Translations under genes and position numbers: made by a program | Shown here: piece after piece, positions 16,022 to 23,127 of the stretch | How the letters are laid out: each line of letters opens with the position of its first letter | Position numbering within the stretch: position 1 is the stretch's first letter | The notes under the pieces: model-generated | The model's database searches: none | The model's input: only the letters and a program-made list of their open reading frames with translations | What the model was told of the DNA's origin: nothing | From: Candidatus Accumulibacter sp. UBA704 | GTDB taxonomy: Bacteria; Pseudomonadota; Gammaproteobacteria; Burkholderiales; Rhodocyclaceae | NCBI GenBank assembly: GCA_002304785.1 | Contig: DBMG01000175.1 | Coordinates: 3,083-35,472, forward strand | Direction: 5' to 3' | DNA length: 32,390 nucleotides

Positions 16022-16585
16022 ATGAACAAAGCCTTCACACGAGAGACGGACGACGATGACGACGACGGCGCCGAACCGTCGCTCGGTCTGCCGCAAGGAA
16101 CCCGCAATTACATCACTCCGGGGGGCTATGCGCGCATCAAGGACGAACTCGACCAACTGCTGCGCGTGGAGCGGCCGCATATCGTCGAAGTCGTACATTG
16201 GGCTGCCTCGAATGGTGACCGTTCGGAGAACGGCGACTACATCTATGGCAAGAGGCGGCTGCGCGAGATTGATCGGCGCATCCGGTTCTTGACCAAGCGG
16301 TTAGATCTTGCCGAAGTCGTCGACCCGTCCACGCGCCAGGAAAATTGCGACCAGGTCTTTTTCGGCGCGACGGTGGTCTTGAGCGACGAGCACGGCGAGG
16401 AACAGGTTTACCAGATCGTCGGCATCGATGAAACCGACTTTGCACGCGGGCGGATCAGTTGGGTTTCGCCGCTGGCGCGCGCGCTGATCCGTGCACGCGA
16501 GGGCGACCAGGTGCGCTTCCAGAGTCCAGCCGGATGGCGTGAGGTCGAGGTGATCAGCGTGGAATACGTGACGATCGGGCCCTGA
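16022..16585 (+). CDS. greB: Transcript cleavage factor GreB
   Basis: GreB inserts its coiled coil into the secondary channel of RNA polymerase and stimulates cleavage of backtracked RNA. The 187-residue product has the tip motif GDRSENGDY at residues 65-73, whose Asp66 and Glu69 correspond to the catalytic acidic pair. KRRLREIDRRIRFLTKRL then follows, the feature that separates GreB from GreA, with the C-terminal FKBP-like domain ending SPLARALIRAREGDQV and SVEYV. An N-terminal extension of about 28 residues holds a run of six Asp (residues 10-15), as is common in betaproteobacterial GreB. The start ATG at 16022 is chosen over an upstream in-frame ATG at 15986 because MNKAFTRE is the usual opening; the ribosome site is weak. 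Confidence 0.93.
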   Translation: MNKAFTRETDDDDDDGAEPSLGLPQGTRNYITPGGYARIKDELDQLLRVERPHIVEVVHWAASNGDRSENGDYIYGKRRLREIDRRIRFLTKRLDLAEVVDPSTRQENCDQVFFGATVVLSDEHGEEQVYQIVGIDETDFARGRISWVSPLARALIRAREGDQVRFQSPAGWREVEVISVEYVTIGP

Positions 16586-16625
16586 CGGGTCCGGTTTGTC
16601 CCTGAAGGCGATAGTGTTTTTTTGC

Positions 16626-16654
16626 TGGCCTGAACGACTGGCGTCGCATATAAT
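16626..16654 (+). promoter_or_regulatory. Promoter of the manganese riboswitch and exporter gene
   Basis: A perfect TATAAT lies at 16649-16654, with a weak -35 region 17 bases upstream (TGGCCT, 16626-16631). The predicted start, near 16661, falls right before the riboswitch. Confidence 0.7.
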
Positions 16655-16663
16655 ACGCGCCGT

Positions 16664-16775
16664 CATTGGGGAGTAGCCGCCTTTCTTCGGAAGGGGCTTG
16701 CGTCAACATACTTGCCTGCAACAGGCGTGGTGCAAGCAGTCCAGAACCTGGCAAGACCTTTGGCCACCCACTTCC
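16664..16775 (+). ncRNA. yybP-ykoY manganese riboswitch
   Basis: The conserved core of this class is directly visible: GGGGAGTAGC at 16668-16677, CGTCAACATAC at 16701-16711, and GGCAAGACCTTTGGCCA at 16760-16775, with variable hairpins between (for example GCCGCCTTTCTTCGGAAGGGGC). In known members the two conserved loops dock and bind Mn2+, switching on genes for manganese export. The gene after it encodes a UPF0016 protein, a known target of this riboswitch class. A further hairpin, CCACTTCCG with CGGAGTAGTGG (about 16777-16801), may be the expression platform. No terminator is obvious, so translational control is more likely. Confidence 0.93.
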
Positions 16776-16832
16776 GCGGGCCGGAGTAGTGGCGTGGTCG
16801 ATTGTCGGATCCGGCCAGGGAACACAAATACA

Positions 16833-17408
16833 ATGGAAGCCTTCCTTATTTCGACCGGCATCGTTGCCTTGGCCGAAATTGGCGACAAGACTCAACTTCT
16901 TGCCTTCATCCTCGCCGCGAAATTCCGCAAGCCCACGCCAATCAACATAGGCATCCTGCTTGCCACGATCATCAACCATGGCCTTGCCGGCGCCATGGGC
17001 GCGTGGCTGACGTCCATGGTGGCGCCGGAAACGATGCGCTGGATACTGGGCGTCTCGTTCATCGGCATGGCGCTGTGGACGCTCGTCCCGGACAAGTTCG
17101 AGGAGGGCGACGCCAGACTGGCGCGCTTCGGTGTGCTGGGTACGACGCTCATCGCCTTCTTTCTCGCCGAAATGGGTGACAAGACCCAGATTGCGACGGT
17201 CGCCCTGTCCGCCCAGTACAAGGCGTTTTACCCGGTCGTCGCGGGAACGACCATTGGCATGATGATCGCCAATGTTCCCGCGGTCATGTTGGGGAACCGT
17301 ATCGCCCATCGTATCCCGGTGCGTCTGGTGCATACCGTTGTTGCTGTCATTTTCGCGATTCTTGGGGTGGCGACGCTGGTCGGCGCCGGAGAGCGGTTCG
17401 GGTTCTAG
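16833..17408 (+). CDS. mneA: UPF0016 (TMEM165/GDT1) manganese exporter
   Basis: Proteins of this family export manganese, or in eukaryotes exchange Ca2+/Mn2+ for protons in the Golgi. The 191-residue product has the two diagnostic E-x-G-D-(K/R)-T motifs in inverted-repeat helices: EIGDKT at residues 15-20 and EMGDKT at 113-118, with six membrane helices overall. The start is ATG at 16833 (CAGGGA upstream). The frame is open back to 16698, but that extension runs through the riboswitch and is not coding. Control by the manganese riboswitch directly upstream fixes the likely substrate as Mn2+. The symbol follows the Vibrio cholerae family member. Confidence 0.93.
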   Translation: MEAFLISTGIVALAEIGDKTQLLAFILAAKFRKPTPINIGILLATIINHGLAGAMGAWLTSMVAPETMRWILGVSFIGMALWTLVPDKFEEGDARLARFGVLGTTLIAFFLAEMGDKTQIATVALSAQYKAFYPVVAGTTIGMMIANVPAVMLGNRIAHRIPVRLVHTVVAVIFAILGVATLVGAGERFGF

Positions 17409-17704
17409 TCGCGGAGGTCCCTTTTCCTCAGGATAGATGGCTCCGGTCGGCGCTCGGGACACGATCACGCGTGTTTCCCGGTCAAGGAAAAAGCCGCAAA
17501 CCAAGGCTAGAATGAATCGAGGCGAACGATCTGCAGCGAGGCATGGAGGCGATTCGTCCGGAGTGCGGGAGATTTCGGCATGAGCAATCGTTAGACGGGG
17601 GCGAGAGCAACTTTGCCGATCATCCCGATCTATCCTTCATGGTGGGGTCATGTTGTGCCCGTTGTTGTTGGAGACTGGTGCAGAACGACAGGCTAGTGCT
17701 GACG

Positions 17705-18148
17705 ATGCTTTCGACAATCCTCATCGCGTCTGCCCTTGTGGCGATAACGGTGGCTGTTCATGCTGTGGGTCTTGCCGTGATGCTCCGCGTGTTGCTGAGG
17801 TCGCACGAGGCGCCGCCGGCGCGTGCTTGGCCGATCGCCTGGTTGCTGATCCGGATTGCCTGGTCGCTGATCATGATGCACCTTCTGGAAATTGCAGTCT
17901 GGGGCTTGTTTTATTTCTGGCAGGGTTGCTTTCCCGATGCCGAGGCGGCCTTCTATTTTTCCGGAGTGACCTACGCCACCATTGGCTACGGCGATCTGGT
18001 GTTGCCCGCGCCGTGGCGGATGCTTGGGCCGGTTGAGGGATTGGCTGGCATTCTCATGTGTGGATTGTCCGCCGGACTCTTCTTCGCGGTTGTCGACAGA
18101 ATCTACGCGTCGCGCTTCAGACAGAACAGAACCGGGGATGGACCATGA
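17705..18148 (+). CDS. Small potassium ion channel (Ion_trans_2 type)
   Basis: The 147-residue product has the potassium selectivity filter TIGYGD at residues 92-97, preceded by the pore helix AAFYFSGVTYA. Three hydrophobic segments are visible, at about residues 4-31, 43-72 and 103-132, the last two flanking the pore as in two-helix channels. No ligand-binding domain is attached. The start is uncertain: ATG at 17705 is chosen, GTG at 17696 is also possible, and an in-frame extension to 17543 has no family features. The last bases overlap the start of the CaxA gene (ATGA), so the two proteins are translated from one message, which suggests a joint role in ion balance. Confidence 0.82.
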   Translation: MLSTILIASALVAITVAVHAVGLAVMLRVLLRSHEAPPARAWPIAWLLIRIAWSLIMMHLLEIAVWGLFYFWQGCFPDAEAAFYFSGVTYATIGYGDLVLPAPWRMLGPVEGLAGILMCGLSAGLFFAVVDRIYASRFRQNRTGDGP

Positions 18149-19236
18149 AAACGCTCTTCGAGGAGATTCGCCGCCAGCCGCTCCTCTGGCTGCTGGTGTT
18201 CGTGCCTACGGTATTTGTCGCCCAGAACTTCAGGCCCGGAGCGCATACGCTGCTTTTCGCGTTATCCGTCCTGGCCATCGTGCCGCTGGCGGGGCTGCTA
18301 AGCCATGCCACCGAATCCGTTGCGGCCAAGACTGGCGATGCGGCGGGTGGGTTGCTCAATGCCACGCTGGGAAACCTCACGGAACTGGTCATCGCTCTTG
18401 CCGCGCTGCGGGCCGGGGAATATACCTTGGTCAAGGCGTCCATCGCCGGAGCGATCGTTACCAACACCTTGTTTGTGCTGGGGATCTCGTTCTTCCTCGG
18501 CGGACTCAAGCACCATGTGCAGGAGTACAACCGGGTCAGCGCCCGGCTTCAGGCCGGGCTGCTTTTCCTGGCCACGGTCGCCTTGTTGATCCCATCGGCC
18601 GTCGCCCAGGAGGAATCGGTGGCAATGGCCGCGTTTACCCAAAAGCTGAGCGTCGGGCTGGCCGTTCTGCTTATCGTTGCTTACGGACTGGGCATGCTGT
18701 TCTCGCTCAGGACGCACCGGGAATTATTCGCCAGTGAGGAACATGTCGACGACGAGGTGCCCTGGCCGCTAGGACTGGCCCTGCCCACACTGGCCGGTGT
18801 CACGCTTCTGGTGGCGCTGGTGAGCGAGATCTTTGTCGAGTCAGTGCAGAAAGCGGCGGAGGCGTTCGGGATGACGCCAGCGTTCGTGGGCTTCATCGTC
18901 GTGGCACTGGTCGGCGGTGCCGCAGAGATGGGGGCGGCGATATCCGGCGCGCGCAAAAATCGGCTCGACCTGAGCGTGGGGATTGCGCTGGGGAGCGCGT
19001 CCCAGATCGCCTTGTTCGTGGCACCGGTGCTGGTACTGCTCAGCTACGCGATCGGTCCGTCGCCGATGGATCTGCGACTTTGGCCGGGAGCGGTGGTGAT
19101 GATGCTGTTTGCCACCCTCACCGCTTCGCTCGTTACGAACAGCGGACGGTCGGCTTGGTTCGTCGGGATTTTGCTGATTTGGGTGTATGCGATTTTCGCC
19201 TTGACGCTCTACTTGCTGCCGCCTCGAATTCTGTAA
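18145..19236 (+). CDS. caxA: Calcium/cation:proton antiporter, CaxA/ChaA type
   Basis: Cation exchangers of the CAX group expel Ca2+ (or Na+/K+) in exchange for protons at the inner membrane. The 363-residue product has eleven or so membrane helices, the first repeat motif GNLTELVIALAAL at residues 76-88 and the second, GGAAEMGAAI, at 257-266. The usual second motif is GNAAEH, so here Asn is Gly and His is Met, an unusual change at an ion-binding site. Residues 195-205 form an acidic loop (ASEEHVDDEVP) between the two halves, as in CAX proteins. The start ATG at 18145 overlaps the channel gene stop and has GGGGATGG upstream. Confidence 0.88.
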   Translation: MKTLFEEIRRQPLLWLLVFVPTVFVAQNFRPGAHTLLFALSVLAIVPLAGLLSHATESVAAKTGDAAGGLLNATLGNLTELVIALAALRAGEYTLVKASIAGAIVTNTLFVLGISFFLGGLKHHVQEYNRVSARLQAGLLFLATVALLIPSAVAQEESVAMAAFTQKLSVGLAVLLIVAYGLGMLFSLRTHRELFASEEHVDDEVPWPLGLALPTLAGVTLLVALVSEIFVESVQKAAEAFGMTPAFVGFIVVALVGGAAEMGAAISGARKNRLDLSVGIALGSASQIALFVAPVLVLLSYAIGPSPMDLRLWPGAVVMMLFATLTASLVTNSGRSAWFVGILLIWVYAIFALTLYLLPPRIL

Positions 19237-19348
19237 GTCAGCAGTACGCGACGAACACGCGCAAGCGCCATGCTGCCCAAACCCTGTTGCCCAAGATCCC
19301 CGGGCTGAATCCATTGGTCAGACCGGGGCTGGGTTCGTGTGCCGCTGA

Positions 19349-19945
19349 TTACTTTTTCTTGTCAGCAGTGACGGTCAGGGCGACGGCTTCCACGTAAGTC
19401 GCTTCGACGAAATCGCCGACCTTGACGTTCTGCAGTTGTGCCGGATCGTTGATGTACAACTCGACCGTACGTTTCGGTCCGCGCAGAGTAATCGTCTGTG
19501 CCTTCGGGTTAACCGCAACCACGCTGGCCGTGACGTTGACCGTTTTTTCGACGGCCACGCCAGGTTTCTCGCCCGCCTTCGTCCGCGCGGCGTTCTCGCT
19601 GTCGACCCGTTTGACGCCGTCAGGCGCGGTTTTGCGCAGTTCCAGGGCCAGGGCTTGTGTGTAGGTCAGGGTGACGAGGTCACCGACCTTGATCTGGTTG
19701 AAATTTCGGGCCTCTTCGCCGAGCGTGAACACCACCTCGTACCCGTTCGCGCCGACGACGACGACTTGCCTGGCCTTCTTGTCGATCGACTTGACTTTGC
19801 CCTGCAACTGCACGGCTTCGCTTATTGCCCCCGCGCCCGGTGCTTTTTCGGCAACCACGACGCCTTGTGGCTGGTTTTGGGCAAAGGCGGGCAGCGAGAA
19901 AGCAAGGACGGAACTCGCCAGCAGGACGGTGACGCTTTTCTTCAT
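19349..19945 (-). CDS. Secreted/periplasmic protein with two tandem beta-rich repeats
   Basis: I do not recognise a named family. The 198-residue product has a clear signal peptide (MKKSVTVLLASSVLAFSLPAFA, cleavage after residue 22). Two repeats of about 55 residues follow. Repeat 1 (48-103) runs VKSIDKKARQVVVVG to KVGDLVTLTYTQALAL and repeat 2 (138-192) runs VVAVNPKAQTITLRG to KVGDFVEATYVEAVAL. Each reads as five strands with a KVGD turn, similar to small OB-like beta barrels such as DUF5666. A charged linker (105-137) joins them and the tail is Lys-rich. The start ATG at 19945 has AAGGA eight bases upstream. It is convergent with caxA and has its own promoter region. Confidence 0.78.
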   Translation of the reverse strand: MKKSVTVLLASSVLAFSLPAFAQNQPQGVVVAEKAPGAGAISEAVQLQGKVKSIDKKARQVVVVGANGYEVVFTLGEEARNFNQIKVGDLVTLTYTQALALELRKTAPDGVKRVDSENAARTKAGEKPGVAVEKTVNVTASVVAVNPKAQTITLRGPKRTVELYINDPAQLQNVKVGDFVEATYVEAVALTVTADKKK

Positions 19946-20040
19946 GATCGTTTCCTTCTGTTTGTAAAAATATGAGCGTTGAGATTCTACGGATGCTTCA
20001 GGCCGCCTTCGCGTTGATCAGGTTACCCCGCAGTGGTCGA

Positions 20041-20070
20041 ATTATATGATCCGAATCACCGGATCGATAT
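20041..20070 (-). promoter_or_regulatory. Promoter with embedded palindrome upstream of the two-repeat protein
   Basis: On the minus strand a perfect TATAAT lies at 20046-20041. An inverted repeat GATCCG-AATCAC-CGGATC (20048-20065), extended by ATAT on each side, occupies the space between it and a weak -35 region (TATCGA, 20069-20064). A protein bound there would block the promoter. The start would be near 20034, giving a leader of about 90 bases. Confidence 0.45.
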
Positions 20071-20215
20071 GAGCAACAGGGATTCAACAGCTAGCTGGCG
20101 ATCGGAAAATAGTGTCGTTCCGGCAGGGCTCCTATCTGCGACTCTTGGCGTTTAAGCCCAAGCAGAGCATGCAGGTCCCCCTGTGCGTCAGGAGCGGCAG
20201 GGGGATCGCCGCAAA

Positions 20216-21040
20216 CTAGAACATATAGGAAATGGCGCCGCCAGCAATCCACTGATCCGATTTTCCGCGCTCCGAAACGATGGGGCTGTCCTTGGCATCA
20301 CCCTGAAGCTTTTCGTAGCGTCCGCCGGCGGACAGGAGCCATTGCTTGTTCATCATCCAGGAGATGCCGAATGGAATGTTGACCCCGATCAAGCCGCCGG
20401 ACGCGTCATATTTGTGTCCGGCGAGCGTTGGGAACAGGGCGATGTCATGTGCGCTGGTCACGCCATAGTAGGTTCTGGCGAACTTGTCATTGCCAAACGT
20501 GGACCCCAATCCGATATTTGCGATGAGCTTTTCACTCAACGGTTGAAAGTACATCATGCGCAAGTGGGCAACTGTTCCGTTGCTGCTGCCCGCTACGTCG
20601 CCCGTGAAGGTCATCTGGTGCATTGGCGTGTTGCTCAGCTTGAGCCGGTATTGCACAAACGCCCCAGCTTCGACCTTGGCGTCTATTTCGTCCATCTGCT
20701 TGACGATCTTGTCCTCGACGTCGCTGTCGCGCTTGCCTCGATAGTTGAGCATGGGGCCGGCACGCCATGCCGAATCGTTGACCAGATTCAGCGTCGCCGT
20801 CGGACCGAGCCACAGGAAATAGCGCTCCGAGTTCTGAAACTGGTAGCGTACGACCGGCCCGGCTGCGCCCGTGGTGTCGTTGGAGCCGCTGTAGTCGGGC
20901 GCCGCACCGATCGCGAGGCCAACCAGATTGACGTTCATGTCCTCGATAGGAGGCTCAAAGAATTGTGCGTTGGCAGCGGGGGCAGCAAACGTCGCCATCA
21001 GGGCAACGGCAATAACACACCTGGAGTGCTTTAATGTCAT
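20216..21040 (-). CDS. MipA/OmpV family outer membrane protein
   Basis: MipA/OmpV proteins are outer-membrane beta barrels; E. coli MipA scaffolds MltA and PBP1B, others serve in uptake or stress response. The 274-residue product has a signal peptide (cleavage near residue 26, after AAPAANA), a first strand NLVGLAIGAAPDYSGSND that is typical of the family opening, and GPMLNYRGKRDSDVEDKIVKQMDEIDAKVEAGAFVQY, the second conserved block. It ends in an aromatic residue (AISYMF), as expected for a barrel inserted by BAM. The start ATG at 21040 has AGGA eight bases upstream; the frame extends to 21232 but without a signal peptide there. It lies 381 bases after the AI-2E permease on the same strand. 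Confidence 0.87.
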   Translation of the reverse strand: MTLKHSRCVIAVALMATFAAPAANAQFFEPPIEDMNVNLVGLAIGAAPDYSGSNDTTGAAGPVVRYQFQNSERYFLWLGPTATLNLVNDSAWRAGPMLNYRGKRDSDVEDKIVKQMDEIDAKVEAGAFVQYRLKLSNTPMHQMTFTGDVAGSSNGTVAHLRMMYFQPLSEKLIANIGLGSTFGNDKFARTYYGVTSAHDIALFPTLAGHKYDASGGLIGVNIPFGISWMMNKQWLLSAGGRYEKLQGDAKDSPIVSERGKSDQWIAGGAISYMF

Positions 21041-21421
21041 GATTCGATCCTTCCTGAAGGAAAAAGTCTCTCGCGCAGACCGGCCGCCTGCATTCACCTC
21101 GCCGGAGGCACACCGCCTGATACTACGCCCATATACGGAGCAGCGGTAGCGTCGTTCGCCCTTTCGCGCCATGGTGCGAAAGGTTTCGGACACGGTCTTG
21201 CCTTTCTCGTAAGGGCGGTCGACCGCCGTCACACTTTGAAAAAGTCGGAGATTGCCATCATGCGTGCGCAGTGGCCGCCGATCCGTCGGGGGGGCTCGAT
21301 GAGGCTGAGGCGATCCTGCCCGACGCTCTCATGGCCCATCAACGGCAAGGCGGTTGCGTGGGCTGCGCCGTTGGCTTCCCGACCTGTCGCTTCTCAGTCA
21401 GGCCTCCAGCGGCCTGCTTGT
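21041..21421. other. 381-base region upstream of the MipA/OmpV gene, with two palindromes
   Basis: No gene is evident. A perfect 14-base palindrome GGCGGTCGACCGCC lies at 21214-21227. A near-perfect 22-base palindrome lies at 21161-21182, with arms CTTTCGC and GCGAAAG around a CCATGG core. The first may be an operator. The second could be a terminator for the upstream AI-2E gene or an operator for the MipA/OmpV gene, whose start is about 120 bases away. I see no strong promoter boxes. Confidence 0.5.
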
Positions 21422-22552
21422 TCAACCGGTTGTTTCCGGCTCGTGATCGGGTTTTACGGGTGTGTTGTCCGGATTGTTCTCCACCCAGTGCATGAATATC
21501 TGATACCCCAATGCCAGAACCACGGCACCGACGAACATGCCGAGGATGCCTCCCGTCCCCATGCCGCCGAGCGCGCCGAGCAGGATGACCGGCATGGGGG
21601 CATCTACGCCTCGCCCCAGCATCAACGGTTTCAGCACGTTATCCACCATGCCCGCGACGATCAGCAGCAATGTGTAGGCGATGGCCGCTCCGGTGCCTTG
21701 CCCGCTCCAAGCCCAGATCCAGATGATCGCAGGCAGCGTGATGATCGCCGCGGGCACCTGGGCGATGCCAAGCACAAGCATCAGTGCGGCCAGTGCGCTG
21801 GCCCATGGCACGCCGGCCACTAGTAGCGCCAGGCCGATGGCGATGGCCTGGATGAAGGCGACGCCAATGACCCCTTGGGCGACGGCGCGGATGGTCGCTG
21901 TAGTCAGGACGACAAACTCGGCCCCACGCGCGCGGCCGACGATGCGGTCGAAGATCGCACGGCTGGCACGATCACCGCCGCGACCGTAGGACATGATGAT
22001 TCCCGCCACGCCGAAGGCTGCGATGAACATCAGCAGGCCGCCTCCAATGCCGGCGACGGCGTTCAAGGTCGATTTGAGCAGATCGGCGATCTGGGGGCGC
22101 ATGCCGGCTATCGCCGAGGGCAGGTCGACATACGCGTTCTGCCAGAATGCGTGAATTCTCTTGCCGATGATCGGCCAGTCTTCGACCCCCGGATAGGGTG
22201 GCGGTACGGCGATCTGGCCGGCCTGCACTTTTTGTACCAGAGCCTGTACGGATTCGCCCAGCGAATTCATCAACACGGCGACCGGAGTCACTATCAGCGC
22301 CATTGCGATAATCACGAGCAAAGCCGCAGCCAAGCCTTGCCGGTCTCCCAAGTGCGCCGCGAGGTATTGGTGCAACGGATACATCGTGACCGCCATGATC
22401 AACGCCCAGACCATCAGGCTGACGAACGGCGACAGGATCTGATAGCACAGCAAAACCAGGCCGAGAACCAGGCCGGCGCGAATGAGTACGTCCATCAGGC
22501 AGGAAGCCGCCCGCTGTTCGAGTTCGGAATTGAGCTTGAAGTCTGAGTTCAT
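21422..22552 (-). CDS. AI-2E family transporter (YdiK-like permease)
   Basis: The family contains the putative AI-2 exporter TqsA, Na+(Li+)/H+ antiporters and many members of unknown substrate. The 376-residue product has two N-terminal helices (about 22-66), a third near 72-98, a hydrophilic periplasmic region (100-160) with PPPYPGVEDWPIIGKRI, and then a block of four to five helices. The segments VAQGVIGVAFIQAIAIGLAL, LILPAIIW-like helix, VDNVLKPLMLGRG and ILLGALGGMGTGGILGMFVG are the conserved core of the family. The closest look is to E. coli YdiK. The start ATG at 22552 has no good ribosome site, so it may be elsewhere by a few codons. Substrate unknown. Confidence 0.88.
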   Translation of the reverse strand: MNSDFKLNSELEQRAASCLMDVLIRAGLVLGLVLLCYQILSPFVSLMVWALIMAVTMYPLHQYLAAHLGDRQGLAAALLVIIAMALIVTPVAVLMNSLGESVQALVQKVQAGQIAVPPPYPGVEDWPIIGKRIHAFWQNAYVDLPSAIAGMRPQIADLLKSTLNAVAGIGGGLLMFIAAFGVAGIIMSYGRGGDRASRAIFDRIVGRARGAEFVVLTTATIRAVAQGVIGVAFIQAIAIGLALLVAGVPWASALAALMLVLGIAQVPAAIITLPAIIWIWAWSGQGTGAAIAYTLLLIVAGMVDNVLKPLMLGRGVDAPMPVILLGALGGMGTGGILGMFVGAVVLALGYQIFMHWVENNPDNTPVKPDHEPETTG

Positions 22553-22820
22553 GGAGGGATGCCCAGAGAAGAGTGTTTGTGTTTTTCGTTTTCGGGAACC
22601 GTTGGCCCCCTATGAGACTAGTGCATCTTTTGCAGCGGAGCTACCGCCGTTGGCTGCTTGCCTGTCCTTTCCGCGCAGAGTTTTTCCGGGTCCCTTGATG
22701 GCTGCCTGGCATGAGTGCGATCCCTTACAGACGATCTCTTTAACGGGAACTATGATTTGCACGTGTAAACGCCGCTTCGCGTTGGTTTTCGCGGGCCGCG
22801 GTTTGCCGAAGGAACCCGCA

Positions 22821-23012
22821 ATGTCTTTCAATACGTCTTTTGTCATGTCGCATTTGCCCATTATCGGAGCGGTCGTCACGTTTGTGGTGTTTTTCCTGCT
22901 CATGCGCTTATGCATTAGCAAGATTGACGAAGAAGAACAGGCGGACCAGGCCGATTGGTGGGACGACGAAGAAGTTTCGGCAGAACGCCTCATTTCAAAA
23001 CCGCCGGCGTGA
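22821..23012 (+). CDS. Small single-pass membrane protein, 63 residues
   Basis: No family is recognised. The start is ATG at 22821 with AAGGA seven bases upstream, a good site that decides against the longer in-frame opening at 22482. The product has one hydrophobic helix at about residues 12-31 (HLPIIGAVVTFVVFFLLMRL). It is followed by a strongly acidic tail, KIDEEEQADQADWWDDEEVSAERL, in residues 35-58. It is divergent from the AI-2E permease gene and convergent with the sensor kinase gene. A single-helix protein with a charged tail could be a regulator or partner of a membrane complex, but nothing in the sequence says which. Confidence 0.65.
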   Translation: MSFNTSFVMSHLPIIGAVVTFVVFFLLMRLCISKIDEEEQADQADWWDDEEVSAERLISKPPA

Positions 23013-23127
23013 ATGGCGCAGGAGTCTCATGAAGCAATGCGGGACATGGATTCCGTGTTGCCTTGACATTCAGCAGCGTTAGCGGCAATTGCCAAAAGGC
23101 GATGCTTCGAACGAACAACGAGGAAAA

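Noticed and set aside
16698..16832. N-terminal extension of the UPF0016 protein
   Set aside because: It lies within the riboswitch; the membrane protein starts normally at 16833.
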